64,000 nt of DNA from Neobacillus sp. PS2-9 (GTDB lineage Bacteria; Bacillota; Bacilli; Bacillales; Cytobacillaceae), in the NCBI RefSeq assembly GCF_030915525.1, contig NZ_CP133269.1:3073001-3137000 (forward strand), in the 5' to 3' direction. The notes beneath the pieces are model-generated. The model did not search any database, was not told where the DNA came from, and worked only from the letters and a program-made list of their open reading frames with translations. Shown piece by piece: positions 54,104-63,138 of this stretch. How positions within the stretch are numbered: the stretch's first letter is position 1; each line of letters begins with the position of its first letter. The position numbers were made by a program, and so were the translations under genes.

Positions 54104-54793
54104 TCAGTCAGCAGATTCTTTCACAATGTCTTGGGCATTCCCCATCGCTACACCGATTCCAGCTTCTTTAATCATCATTAAATCATTCATACTGTCGCCA
54201 ACTGCCATAACATTTTTCATTTCAATCCCCAAGCGACTGCAGACCATACTTAGCCCTACCGCTTTATTAATACCCACTGGATTCACTTCAATATTTTTTA
54301 AGGTTGAATTAGTTAATTCAAACTCACCTTTTGCTTCAAGCTCTTGTTTAATTAGCTCTCTTGTTGCATCATCGTCAATAGTAAATCCAAATTTTAACCA
54401 CTCAATACTATGTAGGTCCTCAGGCATTTCATTATGCCAGCTGCGCTCTGTACTGATTGCCCAAAACTTTGTTTGGTGTTGTTGTGTTAATTCCCACATC
54501 CATTGGATCAGCTTGGGGTTCACCAGATTTCTTTCCACTAATTGCCGTTTATCATCCCAAACTTCACTGCCATTTACTGTTACTAAATAAGAGGTGAGCT
54601 CAAGTGATTCGGCATGCTCCCGACTTGTATGAAAGGAACGTCCGGTACTTAATACAACAGCAATCCCCTTTTCCTGTGCCTCTTTAATCGCTTGGCGGTT
54701 GGCATCAGATATCTGGCCTTTTTTATTCAAAAGAGTGCCATCCATATCGAGCGCGACAAGTTTGATCTCTACATCATTTAAAAAATTTTCCAT
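54104..54793 (-). CDS. Cof-type HAD phosphatase, C-terminus cut by an in-frame TGA
   Basis: A 229-residue Cof/YwpJ-type HAD hydrolase: motif I LVALDMDGTLLNKKG at residues 12-26, motif II VVLSTGRSF near 50, lysine motif INKAVGLSM near 183, motif IV AVGDSMNDLMMIKEAG near 197. It stops after NAQDIVKESAD. The same frame continues after the TGA for 19 codons with a typical Cof tail (ITSTNEEDGVAKAI) up to a second stop at 54044-54046. So a point mutation (or read-through codon) has removed the last helix. All catalytic motifs are present. Confidence 0.8.
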   Translation of the reverse strand: MENFLNDVEIKLVALDMDGTLLNKKGQISDANRQAIKEAQEKGIAVVLSTGRSFHTSREHAESLELTSYLVTVNGSEVWDDKRQLVERNLVNPKLIQWMWELTQQHQTKFWAISTERSWHNEMPEDLHSIEWLKFGFTIDDDATRELIKQELEAKGEFELTNSTLKNIEVNPVGINKAVGLSMVCSRLGIEMKNVMAVGDSMNDLMMIKEAGIGVAMGNAQDIVKESAD

Positions 54794-54887
54794 TGTATGA
54801 ATTCTCCTTTCGCCCTTTTACCTTACTAGGGTAACACCTTTTTGGATAAATAATCAAAACCCATAGGTGACATAATTATATTATATT

Positions 54888-54937
54888 AAACCACAAAAAG
54901 AACTCTTCTATGTTCGGAAGAGTTCTTTTTGTGGTTT
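54888..54937. terminator. Long bidirectional terminator
   Basis: 21-bp perfect arms (AACCACAAAAAGAACTCTTC on the left) with an 8-nt loop; overlaps the stop codon of the ABC exporter gene and faces the start side of the HAD gene. Confidence 0.8.
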
Positions 54938-56651
54938 ATCTCTGAAATTGCACACGATGAAGGTTTGCAAAAATACCATCTTGTTCAATTAGCTCAGCAT
55001 GACGACCTTCCTCTGCAATCCCATCTTCTGTTACTACAATAATGCGATCCGCGTTACGTATGGTCGCAAGTCTGTGGGCAATAATAAGGGTAGTCCTGTT
55101 TTGAGCAAGCTCCATCAGTGCTTCTTGAATCACCATCTCCGTTTCCGTATCTAAAGCAGAGGTGGCTTCATCCAAGATTAATATCGGAGGATTCTTTAAA
55201 AACATTCGTGCAATGGCTATACGCTGTTTTTGGCCACCGGAAAGTTTCAAACCTCTTTCACCAATTTGCGTCTCATAACCGTCCGGTAAAGAAGCAATGA
55301 ACTGCTCAAGATGTGCACGGCGTGCGGCATCAGCAATTTCTTCATCCGTTGCATATTGGTTCCCATATGCAATATTTTCACGGAGAGTTCCAGTAAATAG
55401 AAACACGTCTTGCTGGACAATTCCTATTTGTGAGCGTAACGATTTTTTCGTCATGTCACGAATATCCATGCCGTCGATGGTGATTCCTCCGTTATTTACA
55501 TCATAAAATCTTGGAATTAGCGAGCAAATGGTTGTTTTTCCTGCTCCAGATGGGCCAACAAAAGCCACCGTTTCACCCGCCCGGATTTCCAAATGAATAT
55601 TTTCAAGAACAGATTTATGCCTGTCATAATGGAAAGAAACATCATTAAACACAATATTTCCTTCCAATGAATCAACCTCAACCGCATCTTTTGTGTCCTT
55701 TACCTCCGGTTCTGAATCAATTAATTCAATAAATCGCTTAAAGCCTGCCATTCCTTTTGGATAAAGTTCCATAATGGCGCTGATTTTATCAATCGGTTTA
55801 AATAGAACATTTACATATAGAACAAACCCAACTAGGGATCCATACGTCAATTGTCCTGTAAAGCTCAACCATGACCCATAAACGAGAACGACAATGGTTA
55901 TGAAACGTGTCATCATATATATACCTGATAAGCTAAATGACATAACCCGATATCCACCTAATTTTGCTGCACGATAGGTTTTATTGTTCTTTTTAAATCT
56001 AGCAATCTCAAATTCTTCATTTGTAAACGATTGAACGACGCGACTCCCTGATACACTGTCCTCTACTCGTGCATTCACATCCGCAATGCTTGAATACATT
56101 TGCCCCCATGCTTTATTCATTTTCAAATTACAAACAACAACTAGTATCATTAAAAATGGAAGTACTAAAATAGCAACAAATGCTAGTTTTACGTTGATCG
56201 TCAACATAATCCAGAACGCACCAATAAAGGTCATCATTGCAATAAATACATCTTCTGGTCCATGATGGGCGAGTTCACCAAGATCAAAGAGATCATTCGT
56301 AATTCTGCTCATAATATGCCCAGTTTTCGTATTATCAAAGAATCGGAACGATTGTTTTTGAACATGTTCAAATAACTCTTGCCTCATGTCTGTTTCTATA
56401 TTAATTCCCAGCTTATGCCCCCAGTAATTCACAATAAATTGTAAGAAGGTGCTCAATAAATATAGAAGGAAAAGACCGATACTAACTGCCACAATCGTTT
56501 GCCAGTCACCACCAGGTAGTAATTTATCAATAAACCACTGCACTGCTAACGGAAAAGCCAATTCCAAAATGGCTACGATAACCGCACTACTAAAGTCAAA
56601 CATAAACAGTCTCTTATGCGGACGATAATAAGAAAAAAAACGACGAATCAT
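54936..56651 (-). CDS. ABC transporter, fused permease-ATPase (multidrug/lipid exporter)
   Basis: A 571-residue half-transporter: six transmembrane helices (about 15-310) with coupling-helix region ITNDLFDLGELAHHGPED near 110, then the nucleotide-binding domain with Walker A GPSGAGKTT near 370, LSGGQKQR near 470, Walker B ILILDEATSALD near 492 and switch His in IIAHRLATI. Acts as a homodimer or heterodimer in the cytoplasmic membrane. Start: ATG at 56651 after AAAGGAG; the frame extends to 56906 through the MITE-like element, which is not protein. Confidence 0.92.
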   Translation of the reverse strand: MIRRFFSYYRPHKRLFMFDFSSAVIVAILELAFPLAVQWFIDKLLPGGDWQTIVAVSIGLFLLYLLSTFLQFIVNYWGHKLGINIETDMRQELFEHVQKQSFRFFDNTKTGHIMSRITNDLFDLGELAHHGPEDVFIAMMTFIGAFWIMLTINVKLAFVAILVLPFLMILVVVCNLKMNKAWGQMYSSIADVNARVEDSVSGSRVVQSFTNEEFEIARFKKNNKTYRAAKLGGYRVMSFSLSGIYMMTRFITIVVLVYGSWLSFTGQLTYGSLVGFVLYVNVLFKPIDKISAIMELYPKGMAGFKRFIELIDSEPEVKDTKDAVEVDSLEGNIVFNDVSFHYDRHKSVLENIHLEIRAGETVAFVGPSGAGKTTICSLIPRFYDVNNGGITIDGMDIRDMTKKSLRSQIGIVQQDVFLFTGTLRENIAYGNQYATDEEIADAARRAHLEQFIASLPDGYETQIGERGLKLSGGQKQRIAIARMFLKNPPILILDEATSALDTETEMVIQEALMELAQNRTTLIIAHRLATIRNADRIIVVTEDGIAEEGRHAELIEQDGIFANLHRVQFQR

Positions 56652-56670
56652 AAATAATCTCCTTTTTCTA

Positions 56671-56852
56671 GGCTCCGTTAAACTTGCCTGTTGATTTCCG
56701 CTCCAGGCACTTCGCTTTCCGTGGGTGTTTCGGCGAGCCTCCTCGGCGCTTGCGCCTGCGGGGACTCCCCTGAACCATACTCCCACAGGAGTCTTCGTGC
56801 CTTCCGCTCCAATCAACAGGGTGTAAAGATCACACTTTTCTTTAACTCTGCC
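56671..56852 (+). repeat. MITE-like element, copy E
   Basis: About 182 bp upstream of the ABC exporter gene, terminal inverted repeats CCTGTTGATT and AATCAACAGG intact, core GGCGCTTGCGCC. It ends about 20 bp before the exporter ribosome site. Confidence 0.85.
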
Positions 56853-56926
56853 TTGTTCTAAGATAGCAATAATAGGATTATATGAGAAAAATATAAACAA
56901 TTTCAAGTATTTAGAAAATTTCAGTT

Positions 56927-56961
56927 AAAAAAAACGCTTGGATTACTCTCCAAACGTTTTT
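56927..56961 (-). terminator. Rho-independent terminator
   Basis: AAAACGCTTGGA / TCCAAACGTTTT stem (one mismatch), T-run on the minus strand, after the HesB-like gene. Confidence 0.8.
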
Positions 56962-56967
56962 ATATTT

Positions 56968-57270
56968 TTAATGATGATGATGGACACCCTTTGATGGATT
57001 GGTAATTAGCCATTCTTCATTTGGGACATGGAAGAATTGGATCCAAACATTATCTAAATAGTCATTATTTTTTTCTACAATAAAATCAATATCCTTATCC
57101 GATTGAACCACTACATCATTTTCTGTTGGAGTATCGAGCATCAAGTCATAGTGGGCATGATCTCCATGAACACTTGTCACATAAACTCGAAACATTTTTC
57201 CTTGTGCCTCTTCTTGATCTAGCATTTTTTTCAATGCTTTTGCTGCATTGCGGTTAATTTTGACCTTCAT
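56968..57270 (-). CDS. HesB/IscA-like Fe-S biogenesis-fold protein without cysteines
   Basis: A 100-residue protein of the HesB/YneR-type family: VKINRNAAKALKKMLDQEE at the N-terminus, FRVYVTSVHGDHAHYDLML near 27, DIDFIVEKNNDYLDNVWIQF near 61. The three Fe-S ligand cysteines of true A-type carriers are absent; the chain ends SKGVHHHH, a natural His cluster, and has another HGDHAH motif. It may bind metal through histidine instead, or be a non-carrier relative. Confidence 0.75.
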   Translation of the reverse strand: MKVKINRNAAKALKKMLDQEEAQGKMFRVYVTSVHGDHAHYDLMLDTPTENDVVVQSDKDIDFIVEKNNDYLDNVWIQFFHVPNEEWLITNPSKGVHHHH

Positions 57271-57412
57271 TATTATGCTCTCCTCTTTCTATGTATTCCC
57301 TATTATTATCCCATGTTTGCAGGGAAATAGACAACATTAAGTGCTACAGAATGCCATTTGCACCCCTTTTACCAAATCATCCCATGAATAGGATTTTATA
57401 TCCTTAACAAAT

Positions 57413-57442
57413 TTGTCACAACTTTTTACAAAAACCTATGTT
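57413..57442 (+). promoter_or_regulatory. Candidate promoter of the qox operon
   Basis: TTGTCA (57413-57418), 18-bp spacer, TATGTT (57437-57442), about 185 bp upstream of qoxA. A long AT-rich leader follows. Weak match; other start sites are possible. Confidence 0.35.
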
Positions 57443-57627
57443 AACATCACATCTATGTTGTTAATATTGTGTTATGGAAAACGAACATACAAATTATTAT
57501 TATCTAATAATTAATTTAATTGTGTTTCTATTTTCTTTAAGGCGAAGGAATGGCTCTAACAAAGTTTGTGAATGAATTCACGAACAAATGTGAAAAAACG
57601 AACAATTATTGGAGGGGAAAAATCTCA

Positions 57628-58596
57628 ATGTTTAAAAAGAACTACTTCGTTCCACTATTAGCTTTACTACCTGTATTGCTTTTAAGCGGCTGCGATACGA
57701 ATATGCTTGTTTTTGAACCCAAAGGTCCTGCAGCAAGAGATATTCTTGACTTAATCAATTGGTCACTAATCTTCATGCTCCTTGTTGTTGTTGTCGTTTT
57801 TGGTTTATTTGGTTATATCATTTGGAAATACCGCGCAACACCTGAAAATAAAGATTACGAGCCACCTGAAGAACATGGAAGTACAAAATTAGAGTTTATT
57901 TGGACTATTATTCCTATTTTAATAGTTATTGCTCTAACCATTCCAACAGTAAAAACGATTTATAAGCTTGAAAAAGTTCCTGCAGGCTATGAGAAAAAAG
58001 ATCCGATTGTCATTCATGTTACATCTGCCGATTGGAAATGGATTTTCAGTTATCCTGATCAAGGCATTGAAACAGTCAATTACGTAAACATCCCTGCAGG
58101 CACACCTGTTGAATTTAAATTAACTTCAGCTGGTACCATGCAATCTTTCTGGGTGCCTGAATTAGGCGGTCAAAAATACACAATGAATAAGATGGAAACT
58201 CAATTGTACCTTACTGCTGATAAGCCAGGAGAATTTTTAGGTAGAAATACCAACTTTAACGGACAAGGATACGCTGGTATGGAGTTTACTGTTGAAGCAA
58301 AATCACCCAAAGACTTTGAAAAGTGGGTAAAAGAAGTTAAAGAAAAGGCTCCGAAATTAACAGAGAATAAATACTTTGAACTCCTCAAGCCAACACATTT
58401 AGGCCGGGAAACATATATCGGTACACATTTAGCATGGGTTGATCACGCTAAAATGAATTCTAAGACTTATACAAACCCTGAATTGTATGAAGTCCATGGC
58501 GTGAAAGGTAAGATTTTTAAAGAAAAAGAAACTGACAGTGAGTCAACGAAAGATATGGATGGAAATTCAAATGGAGGTGAACACGATGGGCATTAA
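57628..58596 (+). CDS. qoxA: Cytochrome aa3 menaquinol oxidase subunit II QoxA
   Basis: A 322-residue lipoprotein (lipobox LLSGC near 24) with two membrane helices (about 45-70 and 90-110) and an extracellular cupredoxin domain (about 125-230). The CuA cysteines and CxxxC motif are absent (the place reads GRNTNFNGQGYAGM), so this is a quinol rather than cytochrome c oxidase. The C-terminal tail is acidic and ends in Gly/His. Start: ATG at 57628 after GGAGGGG; the frame extends upstream to 57550 without a ribosome site. Confidence 0.93.
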   Translation: MFKKNYFVPLLALLPVLLLSGCDTNMLVFEPKGPAARDILDLINWSLIFMLLVVVVVFGLFGYIIWKYRATPENKDYEPPEEHGSTKLEFIWTIIPILIVIALTIPTVKTIYKLEKVPAGYEKKDPIVIHVTSADWKWIFSYPDQGIETVNYVNIPAGTPVEFKLTSAGTMQSFWVPELGGQKYTMNKMETQLYLTADKPGEFLGRNTNFNGQGYAGMEFTVEAKSPKDFEKWVKEVKEKAPKLTENKYFELLKPTHLGRETYIGTHLAWVDHAKMNSKTYTNPELYEVHGVKGKIFKEKETDSESTKDMDGNSNGGEHDGH

Positions 58597-60562
58597 TTGG
58601 CATGACTTTTTTATCGTCGGAAACCCGTTAATACTAGGTTCACAGATTGCTATTGCACTAACAATGGTAGGTATTGTAGCTGGTGTTACCTATTTAAAAA
58701 AATGGAAATGGCTTTGGCGTGAATGGATCACTACGGTTGATCATAAACGAATTGGTATCATGTACATCCTTTCAGGTGTTTTAATGTTTTTCCGTGGTGG
58801 TGTAGATGGACTATTAATGAAAGCCCAAACCTCACGACCTGAAATGCAATTTTTAGACGCACAGCATTATAACGAAATTTTCACCACTCATGGTGTAATC
58901 ATGATTTTATTTGCGGCAATGCCACTTTTAATTGGCTTAATGAACGTCGTAATTCCGCTTCAGATTGGTGCACGGGACGTAGCATTTCCGCAATTAAATG
59001 CTCTTAGCTTCTGGTTATTCTTTAGCGGTGCGATGCTATTTAACATCTCGTTTGTTATTGGTGGTTCACCAGATGCTGGATGGACAGCCTACTTCCCACT
59101 TGCCGGGAAAGAATTTACCCCAGGTATCGGTAACAACTATTATGCAGTTGCCTTACAGATTGCCGGTATTGGAACATTGATGACAGGTATTAACTTTATC
59201 GTGACGATCTTAAAAATGAGAACAAAAGGGATGAAACTAATGAGAATGCCGATGTTCACTTGGACATCATTTGTTGCATCAATCATTATCGTAGCATCCT
59301 TCCCAATCTTTACTGTTGCGCTTGGTCTAATGACATTTGACCGTATTTTCGGCACCCATTTCTTCACGCTAAGCGGCGGTGGGATGGACATGATGTGGGC
59401 CAACTTGTTCTGGCTATGGGGTCATCCTGAGGTGTATATTGTTGTGCTTCCAGCCTTCGGTATGTTCTCAGAGGTCATCTCTACTTTCTCTCGAAAAATG
59501 TTATTTGGGTATAAATCAATGGTCTTTTCCGTTGTAGGTATTGCTTTCTTAAGTATGCTAGTATGGGTTCACCACTTCTTCACAATGGGCGCTGGACCAG
59601 CAGTTAACTCAGTCTTCTCGATTACGACTATGATGATTGCCATTCCAACTGGTGTTAAAATGTTTAACTGGTTATTCACGATGCGCAAAGGTCGAATCCA
59701 ATTTACAACACCGATGCTTTGGGCACTGGCCTTCATTCCTTGCTTCGTAATTGGTGGAGTAACTGGAGTTATGCTTGCAATGGGTGCTGCGGATTATCAA
59801 TATCACAATACGTTGTTCCTAGTAGCTCACTTCCACTATGTATTAATACCTGGTGTTGTGTTTGCTGTATTTGCTGGTCTTTACTACTGGTGGCCAAAAA
59901 TGTTTGGCCATATGTTAAATGAGAAACTTGGAAAATTACACTTCTGGTTTTTCGTCATTGGATTCAACCTAACGTTTATGCCAATGTTTTTCCTAGGTTT
60001 AAACGGAGCGGTTCGACGTTCATATACCTATTCTGTTGAATCTGGATATGCTCCTTTATTCCTATTATCTGCCATCGGTGCGGTTATTCTAGCAATAGGC
60101 TTTGGTTTCCTCTGTTATAACATTTACTGGAGTGCTCGTTATGCAGACCGCAATATCTCGAACGATCCTTGGGATGCAAGAACACTTGAATGGGCGACTG
60201 CCTCACCTGCTCCATTCTATAACTTTGCAAAGCTTCCAGAAGTAAAATCACTTGATGCTTTCTGGTATATGAAGAAAAACAATGAAGGTTTATCACTTAA
60301 GGATGATGAAATAAAAGAAATTCACATGCCAAGTAATTCAGGCTTGCCATTCTATATGGGCGTTGTTTTTGGCATTACAGGTTTCTTCTTAGTTTTTGAA
60401 TGGAAGATTGCTGCTCTTGTCGCAACAGTAGGGATTTTAGCAGGATTAATCATACGATCCTTTGATTATAATGATGGTTTCCATGTTCCAGTCGATGAAA
60501 TTAAAGCAACTGAAAAAGCATGGCGGAACATCGATAAAGGGGTGAACAACCATGTCAGCTAA
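58586..60562 (+). CDS. qoxB: Menaquinol oxidase subunit I QoxB
   Basis: A 658-residue haem-copper oxidase subunit with about 14 helices. Ligand histidines: TTHGVIMILF near 112 (haem a), WGHPEVYIVVLPAFG near 275 (CuB His and cross-linked Tyr), VHHFFTMGAG near 328, and VAHFHYVLIPG near 415 (haem ligands). Start: ATG at 58586, with GGAGGTG in the qoxA end; overlaps qoxA by 11 nt. Reduces oxygen and pumps protons. Confidence 0.96.
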   Translation: MGINWHDFFIVGNPLILGSQIAIALTMVGIVAGVTYLKKWKWLWREWITTVDHKRIGIMYILSGVLMFFRGGVDGLLMKAQTSRPEMQFLDAQHYNEIFTTHGVIMILFAAMPLLIGLMNVVIPLQIGARDVAFPQLNALSFWLFFSGAMLFNISFVIGGSPDAGWTAYFPLAGKEFTPGIGNNYYAVALQIAGIGTLMTGINFIVTILKMRTKGMKLMRMPMFTWTSFVASIIIVASFPIFTVALGLMTFDRIFGTHFFTLSGGGMDMMWANLFWLWGHPEVYIVVLPAFGMFSEVISTFSRKMLFGYKSMVFSVVGIAFLSMLVWVHHFFTMGAGPAVNSVFSITTMMIAIPTGVKMFNWLFTMRKGRIQFTTPMLWALAFIPCFVIGGVTGVMLAMGAADYQYHNTLFLVAHFHYVLIPGVVFAVFAGLYYWWPKMFGHMLNEKLGKLHFWFFVIGFNLTFMPMFFLGLNGAVRRSYTYSVESGYAPLFLLSAIGAVILAIGFGFLCYNIYWSARYADRNISNDPWDARTLEWATASPAPFYNFAKLPEVKSLDAFWYMKKNNEGLSLKDDEIKEIHMPSNSGLPFYMGVVFGITGFFLVFEWKIAALVATVGILAGLIIRSFDYNDGFHVPVDEIKATEKAWRNIDKGVNNHVS

Positions 60563-61157
60563 TGTGAATACAGCATTGCCTCTCGAATATCAAACAGAGC
60601 AAAACAGAATGAATATCCTAGGTTTTTGGATTTTCCTTGGGGCGGAAATTGTCCTCTTTGGAACACTCTTTGCAGTATTTTCCGTATTAAATACTAGATA
60701 TGCAGGGGGTCCAACTCCAAAGGACCTCTTTGAGATAAAAGATGTCATGGTGGAAACTATCCTATTGTTAACTAGTAGTTTTACCATGGGACTAGCGATT
60801 TACGAAATGCGCCGTCATAACCGTAATGGAATGTTATTATGGTTTATTATTACGATCTTGCTGGGTGCTGGGTTTGTTTTCATGGAAATCACTGAATTTA
60901 TTCACTATGTCCATGAAGGTGCAACCATGCAGACTAGTGCTTTCCTTTCAAGCTTCTTTGTCTTGTTAGGCACGCACGGTCTCCATGTATCCATGGGTAT
61001 TGGCTGGGCTTCTATGGTTATCCTCCAAATCTTACGTAGAGGCTTAACACCAGTTACAGCAAGAAAGACCTTTATTATCGGCTTATACTGGCACTTCTTA
61101 GATGTTGTTTGGATCTTTATCTTTACATTTGTGTATTTAGCAAGGATGGTGGGTTAA
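60552..61157 (+). CDS. qoxC: Menaquinol oxidase subunit III QoxC
   Basis: A 201-residue five-helix subunit III: NILGFWIFLGAEIVLFGTLF near 23-42, TSAFLSSFFVLLGTHGLHV near 130-148, YWHFLDVVWIFIFTFVYL near 180. Overlaps qoxB by 11 nt, so translation is coupled. Confidence 0.95.
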   Translation: MSANVNTALPLEYQTEQNRMNILGFWIFLGAEIVLFGTLFAVFSVLNTRYAGGPTPKDLFEIKDVMVETILLLTSSFTMGLAIYEMRRHNRNGMLLWFIITILLGAGFVFMEITEFIHYVHEGATMQTSAFLSSFFVLLGTHGLHVSMGIGWASMVILQILRRGLTPVTARKTFIIGLYWHFLDVVWIFIFTFVYLARMVG

Positions 61158-61451
61158 ATGGCTAAAAATACAAAAGGTTTTCCCTTTACACATGTTTTAG
61201 GATTTATTTTATCACTTGTGCTCACCTTTGCAGCACTTGGTGTAGCACTTAAAACATCATTACCATTTAAAACAATCCTTTGGATTATTGGTTCACTTGC
61301 TGTAATCCAAGCCGGACTACAACTGTTCATGTTCATGCATATGAACGAAGGTGAAGACGGCAAGTCCAATTTGGTTAACATCGGTTATGCCTTTTTCATT
61401 GCAGTCGTAACAGTTGGAGGTTCTATCTGGGTTATGTCATTTGGAATGTAA
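61158..61451 (+). CDS. qoxD: Menaquinol oxidase subunit IV QoxD
   Basis: A 97-residue three-helix subunit IV: HVLGFILSLVLTFAALGVAL near 11-30, AVIQAGLQLFMFMHMNEGED near 55-74, AFFIAVVTVGGSIWVMS near 80. Starts immediately after the qoxC stop. Last gene of the operon; the dispersed repeat copy 2 follows. Confidence 0.93.
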   Translation: MAKNTKGFPFTHVLGFILSLVLTFAALGVALKTSLPFKTILWIIGSLAVIQAGLQLFMFMHMNEGEDGKSNLVNIGYAFFIAVVTVGGSIWVMSFGM

Positions 61452-61456
61452 AAACG

Positions 61457-61582
61457 AAAAGCGGAAGCGCCTTGGTCAGCCCCGACAGGCAAATGTTCTT
61501 CTGCAAGAAAAGTCGCTCTTTGACTTTACTTGCAGAAGGTTATTTGACCCGAGGGGTTAGGCGCTGGAGCTGGACAATTCTC
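61457..61582 (+). repeat. Dispersed 126-bp structured repeat, copy 2
   Basis: Reverse-oriented copy of the element at 23500-23625: begins AAAAGCGGAAGCGCC, contains CAGCCCCGACAGGCAAATG and the TTCTGCA...TGCAGAA hairpin, ends GGCGCTGGAGCTGGACAATT. Located right after qoxD, so it probably forms a structured 3' end of the qox transcript. Confidence 0.8.
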
Positions 61583-61613
61583 AAAGCGGAATTTTATGCT
61601 TTCCTATAATAAT

Positions 61614-61668
61614 AAAAAGGTGTCAGGCACCATGTGTATTTTTTTCACATGATACCTGACACCCTTTT
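61614..61668. terminator. Bidirectional terminator (GGTGTCAGGCACC type)
   Basis: GGTGTCAGGCACCATGTG pairs with CACATGATACCTGACACC with two G-T wobbles, 9-nt loop, A/T runs on both sides; separates qoxD from the convergent pssA, whose stop codon touches it. Confidence 0.85.
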
Positions 61669-62369
61669 TATTTTGTATTATTTTTTCTTTTGGTACGTAC
61701 CAATTGATACCCGATAAAGGCAACATATAGAGGAATGGCTACATAGATGAAGTATGGAAAGCGATGCTGTTCTTTTTTAAATACAAGGTAAATAGCATAA
61801 CCGAGAAAAAGAGTAATAATAATTCCGTATTTTGGTAGCGGAATATCCTTTAAACTAGGAATTTTTATCGTACTCACCATTAAATAGCAAAGAACGAAAA
61901 AAGCAATCGGAAGAATAATTGCAGGCATTTTTCCATGAAACAAAGTTAAAAGTGTTAATAATCCCCCTGCTGCCGTAATCGGAACACCCGTAAAATACTT
62001 AAGTGAGGATTTTACAGCGTTAATATTAAAACGTGCAAGTCGATAGGCACCGAACAATGGGAATAGACCGGCAATGGCCATTCCAGCTACTCCAAAGTCA
62101 CTGAAATATGAATAATAGGCCATCATCGCAGGTGCAACCCCGAAGGTTACGATATCAGCCAATGAGTCGAGCTCTTTACCTAAATCACTTTCTACACGAA
62201 GCATCCGTGCAATTCGTCCATCCATGCTATCGAGCATCATGCCAATCAAAATTAATATGGCTGCATTTTTGTAGTCTCCTTGTGCCGAATACATTACCGA
62301 CAAAAAGCCAAAGAATAAATTTGCAAGGGTAAATAGATTAGGAATACTGTTTCTAATAATATGTATCAC
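61668..62369 (-). CDS. pssA: CDP-diacylglycerol-serine O-phosphatidyltransferase PssA
   Basis: A 233-residue membrane enzyme making phosphatidylserine from CDP-diacylglycerol and serine. The CDP-alcohol phosphotransferase motif is seen as DGRIAR (near 49), then 8 residues later GKELDSLAD. About seven helices. Start after GGAGTGATAC. Located 20 bp downstream of the PAP2 gene and probably co-transcribed, linking it to lipid metabolism. Confidence 0.93.
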   Translation of the reverse strand: MIHIIRNSIPNLFTLANLFFGFLSVMYSAQGDYKNAAILILIGMMLDSMDGRIARMLRVESDLGKELDSLADIVTFGVAPAMMAYYSYFSDFGVAGMAIAGLFPLFGAYRLARFNINAVKSSLKYFTGVPITAAGGLLTLLTLFHGKMPAIILPIAFFVLCYLMVSTIKIPSLKDIPLPKYGIIITLFLGYAIYLVFKKEQHRFPYFIYVAIPLYVAFIGYQLVRTKRKNNTK

Positions 62370-62389
62370 TCCAAAAAAAATTATAAAAT

Positions 62390-63061
62390 TTAAGCCACTT
62401 CTTTTTCTCGCTTATGTTTCTTATTATACTTCTTTTCCATATAAAATTGGAAAAACAAAATCGCAGTTGTTAACCAAAAGCCGCTGGCAAAATACCCGCC
62501 AATAATATCACTTGGATAATGGACTCCCAAATAGATTCGGCTAATCCCAATGGATAGGATCATTCCCACGCTCACAAAAATCAACAGCACCCTTCCCCAT
62601 CTGTTGGGTATATGTCGCCACAACAGAAAGGATACGACTCCATATACTGTAAAAGCATTCATTGCATGTCCGCTAGGAAAGCTGTATCCCCCAACTTCGA
62701 TTAAGCGGTGTAATTCTGGTCGTGTTCTTTTAAAAAATTGTTTCAAGAGTTCATTTAATATCGCTGAACCCATGATAGCTGCCACAAATAAGATTAGTTC
62801 TAAACGATGATGCAATACTTTGTAAAGGAATAATAAAAGTAACATGCTCAGTCCTATGACAACAGGAGCCGATCCAATCGTGGTAAAAAACTTCATCGTG
62901 CGTGTTAATCCAATCGATTCCAAGCCTTGAATATAATCGATAACTTGATGATCGAATTGATTGATCTTTTGGTCACTAATAAACAATGATATCAAACTAA
63001 AGCCCAATATGGAAATAGCGCTTATAAAAAATGCGATGACAAGTCTTATTTTTAAACTCAT
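62390..63061 (-). CDS. PAP2-family membrane phosphatase
   Basis: A 223-residue six-helix phosphatase with all three PAP2 signatures: KRTRPELHR near 115 (KxxxxxxRP), GGYSFPSGHAMNAF near 128, SRIYLGVHYPSDIIGG near 173 (catalytic His). Probable undecaprenyl-pyrophosphate, phosphatidylglycerol-phosphate or phosphatidate phosphatase on the outer face of the membrane. Upstream partner of pssA. Confidence 0.9.
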   Translation of the reverse strand: MSLKIRLVIAFFISAISILGFSLISLFISDQKINQFDHQVIDYIQGLESIGLTRTMKFFTTIGSAPVVIGLSMLLLLFLYKVLHHRLELILFVAAIMGSAILNELLKQFFKRTRPELHRLIEVGGYSFPSGHAMNAFTVYGVVSFLLWRHIPNRWGRVLLIFVSVGMILSIGISRIYLGVHYPSDIIGGYFASGFWLTTAILFFQFYMEKKYNKKHKREKEVA

Positions 63062-63138
63062 TATGATATTCCTTTCTATTTTTATCCCATTGTAGAACTA
63101 CAAATAACATCAGACTAGATGGAAATTGACGGAGGACA

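Noticed and set aside
57400..57450. Rex or ResD site upstream of qoxA
   Set aside because: TTGTCACAAC and related words only partly match known consensus sites; too weak to call.
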